From Methylovulum sp. (GTDB lineage Bacteria > Pseudomonadota > Gammaproteobacteria > Methylococcales > Methylomonadaceae), in contig JACXTQ010000250.1 of NCBI GenBank assembly GCA_016919605.1, positions 1-16,675 of the forward strand: a stretch of DNA of 16,675 nt, in the 5' to 3' direction. The notes under the pieces are model-generated. The model had not been told where the DNA came from, searched no databases, and worked only from the letters and a program-made list of their open reading frames with translations. The translations under genes and the position numbers were made by a program. This document shows positions 13,190 to 16,675 of this stretch, piece by piece; position 1 is the first letter of the stretch; each line of letters opens with the position of its first letter.

Positions 13190-16021
13190 ATGGATTACAA
13201 AAAGACCCTAAACCTACCCAACACCGCATTTCCGATGAAAGGCAATCTGGCGCAACGTGAGCCAGAGCAGTTGAAAAAATGGCAACAATTGGAATTGTAT
13301 AAAAAAATCCGCGCCAACCGTGCGGGTAAGCCGCTGTTTGTGCTGCATGACGGCCCCCCTTATGCCAACGGTGAAATCCATATCGGCCATGCGGTCAACA
13401 AAGTCCTAAAAGACATCATCATCAAAGCCAAAACCCTCAGCGGTTTTGACGCGCCTTATATTCCTGGCTGGGATTGCCACGGCTTGCCGATTGAATTGCA
13501 GGTGGAGAAAAAAGTCGGCAAGGCGGGGGTTAAAGTCTCTCCGGCCATTTTCCGCAAAGCCTGCCGCGAGTACGCGGGCAAACAAGTCAGCCTGCAAAAG
13601 GACGCGTTTGTGCGCCTAGGTATTTTCGGTGACTGGGAACAGCCGTATTTGACGATGGATTTTAAGTTCGAGGCCGACATTGTCCGCTCCCTAGGCAGGA
13701 TCAACGCTAAAGGCCATATCACCAAAGGCGCCAAGCCCGTGCATTGGTGCACCGACTGTGGCTCGGCCTTGGCGGAAGCGGAAGTGGAGTATGAGGACAA
13801 ACACTCCCCCGCTATTGACGTGCGTTTTCAGGCCGTTGATGAGGCGGGCTTTTTGGCTTGCTTTGAGCCGTTTTCACCTGACCATGACCCGCACACCGAA
13901 GCAGGCACCGGCCCCATTTCGGTGGTGATCTGGACAACCACGCCGTGGACTTTGCCCGCCAACCAAGCGGTGGCGCTGAATGCCGAGCTGACCTATCTGT
14001 TGGTGCAATGCGGCGATGAGCGTTTGGTCTTGGCGGAAGCCTTGTTAGTGGCGGCGATGCGCCGTTATAACAATGACAGCCACATTATTTTGGCCAGCTG
14101 CACGGGCGCAGCCTTGGAACACCAACTCCTGCAACATCCGTTTTATGACCGCCAAGTGCCGGTTATCTTAGGAGACCACGTCACCACCGAAGCGGGTACA
14201 GGGGCGGTACATACCGCGCCAGGGCATGGTCAGGACGACTATATTGTCGGGCGCAAATACGGCTTGCCGATTGATAACCCCGTCGGTAACGATGGCGTGT
14301 TTTTGCCCAGCACCGAGTTGTTTGCGGGCAAGCACGTGTTCACCGCCAATGCCGAAGTTATCGAACTGCTGCAAGAGCGCGGCAAGCTGTTGCACCACCA
14401 CGCGCTGTTGCACAGCTACCCGCATTGCTGGCGGCACCACACACCGATTATCTTCCGCGCCACCCCGCAATGGTTTATCTCTATGGACAAAAACCACTTG
14501 CGCGAGTTGGCCTTAAGCGCCGTCCAGCGCGTGGAATGGATTCCTGACTGGGGGCAAGCGCGTATCGAAAGCATGATGAATGGCCGCCCTGACTGGTGTA
14601 TCTCGCGCCAGCGCACGTGGGGCGTGCCGATTACCTTTTTCGTCCATAAAGAAACTGGCGAGCTGCACCCGCGCACCGCCGAACTGGTCGAGCAAGTCGC
14701 GCAACTGATCGAGCAACAGGGCATAGAAGCGTGGTTCGGGCTGGACGCGGCGCAATTGCTGGGCGCGGAAGCGGAATTTTACGACAAAATGACCGACACC
14801 TTAGATGTCTGGTTCGATTCGGGTGTCACCCATGCCGCCGTATTGGAGCGGCGCAAAGAACTGCATTTTCCCGCCGATTTGTATCTGGAAGGCTCCGACC
14901 AGCATCGCGGCTGGTTCCAATCGTCATTGCTGGCCTCGGTCGCCATGAACGATGTCGCCCCTTATAAGGCGGTGCTGACCCACGGCTTTACGGTCGATGC
15001 CAAAGGCGAAAAAATGTCCAAATCCAAGGGCAATGTCATCCCGCCGCAATCGGTGATGAAAAACCTCGGCGCGGATGTGCTGCGTTTATGGATAGCCTCC
15101 ACCGATTATCGCGGCGAAATGCGCGTGTCCGATGAAATCCTAGAACGCACCTCCGATGGCTATCGCCGCTTGCGCAATACCGCACGGTTCCTGTTGTCGA
15201 ATTTGGCTGATTTTGACCCCGCCCAGCATCAGGTCGCGACCGGCGACTTGCTGGCCTTAGACCGCTGGATTGTAGACCGCGCCTATCTGTTGCAAGAAGA
15301 GGTCAAAGCCGCTTACGAGGCCTACCAGTTCCAACACATCTTCCAAAAAGTGCATCATTTTTGCGTGATTGATTTGGGCGGCTTTTATCTGGACATCATC
15401 AAAGACCGCCAATACACCGCCAAAACCGATGGCCTTGCCCGCCGTTCGGCGCAAACCGCCATGCACCATGTATTGGAAGCACTGACCCGCTGGCTGGCTC
15501 CTATCATCAGCTACACCGCTGAGGAAATCTGGCATTACCTGCCCGGACAACACAGCGAATCGGTGTTTTTGGAAACCTGGTATGACGGTTTGGCAACACT
15601 GGATGAAACGTCACCGTTAAACCGTGACTGTTGGCAAAAAATCATGGCGATCCGTACCGAAGTCAGTAAGGAGCTGGAAAAAAGCCGCGCCAAAGGCGAC
15701 ATCGGTGCATCGTTAAACGCGCAAATCGAGCTGTATTGCACCGCCGACCATCAAGCGGATTTGGCACAGCTAGAAGATGAACTGCATTTTATCTTCATCA
15801 CCTCCGCTGCCAGCGTCTTGCCGGACTCCGCCACCCCCGCCGATGCCGTCAGCACGGAAATTGACGGCATTAAAATCAAAGTCACGGCCTCGCCCCATCA
15901 AAAATGTGTGCGGTGCTGGCACCAACGCCCTGATATTGGTAGCCATGCTGAACACCCAGAACTGTGCGGACGTTGTATCGAAAACATCGCCGGTGCGGGT
16001 GAAGTGAGACGTTATGCTTAA
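13190..16021 (+). CDS. ileS: Isoleucine--tRNA ligase
   Basis: This class Ia synthetase charges tRNA(Ile). It has 943 residues (E. coli 938). The HIGH motif is at 64-67 (PPYANGEIHIGHAVNK) and KMSKS at 608-612 (GEKMSKSKGNV). The inserted CP1 editing domain, with VVIWTTTPWTLPANQAV and the GTGAVHTAPGHGQDDY block, hydrolyses mischarged Val-tRNA. A C-terminal zinc ribbon holds Cys906-x2-Cys909 and Cys926-x2-Cys929. This is the bacterial type, expected to be sensitive to mupirocin by family, though that cannot be read directly. The ATG at 13190 gives MDYKKTLNLPNTAFPMKGNL, the canonical start; an AAGAG about 10 bases upstream is a modest Shine-Dalgarno. The stop codon overlaps the lspA start by 8 bases. 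Confidence 0.98.
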   Translation: MDYKKTLNLPNTAFPMKGNLAQREPEQLKKWQQLELYKKIRANRAGKPLFVLHDGPPYANGEIHIGHAVNKVLKDIIIKAKTLSGFDAPYIPGWDCHGLPIELQVEKKVGKAGVKVSPAIFRKACREYAGKQVSLQKDAFVRLGIFGDWEQPYLTMDFKFEADIVRSLGRINAKGHITKGAKPVHWCTDCGSALAEAEVEYEDKHSPAIDVRFQAVDEAGFLACFEPFSPDHDPHTEAGTGPISVVIWTTTPWTLPANQAVALNAELTYLLVQCGDERLVLAEALLVAAMRRYNNDSHIILASCTGAALEHQLLQHPFYDRQVPVILGDHVTTEAGTGAVHTAPGHGQDDYIVGRKYGLPIDNPVGNDGVFLPSTELFAGKHVFTANAEVIELLQERGKLLHHHALLHSYPHCWRHHTPIIFRATPQWFISMDKNHLRELALSAVQRVEWIPDWGQARIESMMNGRPDWCISRQRTWGVPITFFVHKETGELHPRTAELVEQVAQLIEQQGIEAWFGLDAAQLLGAEAEFYDKMTDTLDVWFDSGVTHAAVLERRKELHFPADLYLEGSDQHRGWFQSSLLASVAMNDVAPYKAVLTHGFTVDAKGEKMSKSKGNVIPPQSVMKNLGADVLRLWIASTDYRGEMRVSDEILERTSDGYRRLRNTARFLLSNLADFDPAQHQVATGDLLALDRWIVDRAYLLQEEVKAAYEAYQFQHIFQKVHHFCVIDLGGFYLDIIKDRQYTAKTDGLARRSAQTAMHHVLEALTRWLAPIISYTAEEIWHYLPGQHSESVFLETWYDGLATLDETSPLNRDCWQKIMAIRTEVSKELEKSRAKGDIGASLNAQIELYCTADHQADLAQLEDELHFIFITSAASVLPDSATPADAVSTEIDGIKIKVTASPHQKCVRCWHQRPDIGSHAEHPELCGRCIENIAGAGEVRRYA

Positions 16022-16496
16022 ATGGTTAGGGCTGTCCGCGCTGGCCTTAGTGTTGGATCAAGCCAGTAAACTTGCCATCACCAGCACCATGCAACTGCAT
16101 GATTCTATTGCCCTGATACCGTCGCTAAACTTGACCTATGTGCATAATACCGGCGCATCGTTCAGTTTCTTAAGCGATGCGGGCGGCTGGCAACGCTGGC
16201 TGTTTGCGGGGCTGGCTATCGTCATCAGCACCAGCCTGACCGTGTGGCTGGCGCGATTGCAAAAATATGAAACTCTACTGGCGGCCGCCATAGCCTTAGT
16301 CTTGGGCGGCGCTATCGGCAACCTAATCGACCGCCTCGCCTACGGCTACGTCATTGACTTTGTCGATTTTTATATCGGCAGTTGGCATTTCGCCATTTTC
16401 AATATCGCTGACGCGGCGATCAGCATCGGCGTAGGGCTGATGTTGCTGGAATCGTTTATGGGTAAGGAAAACAGCGTCGCAGGTGAGCCGAACTAG
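16014..16496 (+). CDS. lspA: Lipoprotein signal peptidase (signal peptidase II)
   Basis: LspA is the inner-membrane aspartyl protease that removes the signal peptide of diacylglyceryl-modified prolipoproteins. It has 160 residues with four predicted membrane segments. Asp15 in VLDQASK and the GGAIGNLIDR block (98-107) are family motifs. The catalytic pair is Asp115 (YGYVIDFVDF) and Asp133 (FAIFNIADAAIS). The ATG at 16014 lies inside the ileS 3' end (ATGCTTAA overlap), so translation is coupled. Location directly after ileS is the classic proteobacterial arrangement. No terminator is evident in the 179 bases that follow it. Confidence 0.97.
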   Translation: MLKWLGLSALALVLDQASKLAITSTMQLHDSIALIPSLNLTYVHNTGASFSFLSDAGGWQRWLFAGLAIVISTSLTVWLARLQKYETLLAAAIALVLGGAIGNLIDRLAYGYVIDFVDFYIGSWHFAIFNIADAAISIGVGLMLLESFMGKENSVAGEPN

Positions 16497-16675
16497 CGTA
16501 ATGGACTTAGCGAAACCGCATAGTCTAACCGCCCGACTTTTTAGGACATTCCAATAATGCAATGGTTCGGACAGTTTTTAAGCAAGCACAGCCCAAACAA
16601 CAAGGCTTGCAACAGCTACAATGGCATTTAATTCAAATTCAGGTCAAATGCAGAGTTGTATTAAATGCTAACCCA
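16497..16675. other. Region after lspA to the window end
   Basis: No terminator, RNA gene or recognised coding start is seen. A frame from an ATG at 16563 stays open to the window edge (38 codons, Gln-rich, unlike any family I know). It could be the start of a gene or chance. Confidence 0.3.

Noticed and set aside
13456..13800. 114-residue minus-strand open frame inside ileS
   Set aside because: It is antisense to a well-supported ileS gene and has no family features; it is a shadow of codon bias.
16563..16675. Open frame running off the right end of the window
   Set aside because: 38 codons, Gln-rich, with no ribosome site and no family resemblance; not enough to call a gene.

Overview
The window looks like a chromosomal segment from a gammaproteobacterium. 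It carries single-copy housekeeping genes in familiar gammaproteobacterial groupings: fmdB-aspS, pyrC, rnt, rpsT divergent from murJ, and murJ-ribF-ileS-lspA. These genes are fairly GC-rich, and the gaps between them hold AT-rich accessory genes and many palindromic dispersed repeats. The repeat style, including a GTCGGGTTA / TAACCCGAC core, reminds me of methanotroph (Methylococcales) genomes. That placement is an inference from memory, not a search result.

Layout. 1-940, minus strand: the first 20 codons of a BrnT-type toxin, cut by the window edge, and a TIR/deoxyribosyltransferase-like protein with a possible winged-helix tail. 1047-3164, minus strand: fmdB and aspS, probably one operon. 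3165-3759: a repeat-rich gap in which a 196-bp MITE-like element sits inside an older palindromic repeat. 3760-5744, plus strand: pyrC and rnt, separated by a degenerate copy of the MITE end and a three-way-junction palindrome. 5745-9460: an accessory stretch holding a frameshifted small gene, a 166-bp inverted-repeat element, a small secreted protein gene on the minus strand, and a decayed Sel1-repeat gene on the minus strand split by a complete IS66-family insertion sequence (7442-8964). 9464-9736, minus strand: rpsT with a clear terminator and sigma70 promoter. 9832-16496, plus strand: murJ, ribF, a hicB-hicA toxin-antitoxin pair, ileS and lspA.

How the genes fit together. aspS and ileS charge tRNAs and rpsT encodes a 30S protein. 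pyrC acts in pyrimidine synthesis, ribF makes FMN and FAD, rnt trims RNA 3' ends, murJ flips lipid II, and lspA cleaves lipoprotein signal peptides. The accessory layer is mostly toxin-antitoxin material (BrnT start, HicBA, and a possible RelE/ParE C-terminal remnant before ileS) plus mobile or repetitive DNA.

The strongest direct observations are two insertions whose pre-insertion state can be rebuilt from the sequence. One is the IS66 element with an 8-bp target duplication, AAATCTAG; its removal rejoins one Sel1 reading frame. The other is the 196-bp MITE-like element with 17-bp terminal repeats and a 12-bp flanking duplication; its removal restores a perfect hairpin. I found no CRISPR array, tRNA or rRNA, and no clear new multi-gene system. 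The least explained intact gene is the TIR-like protein at 164-940.
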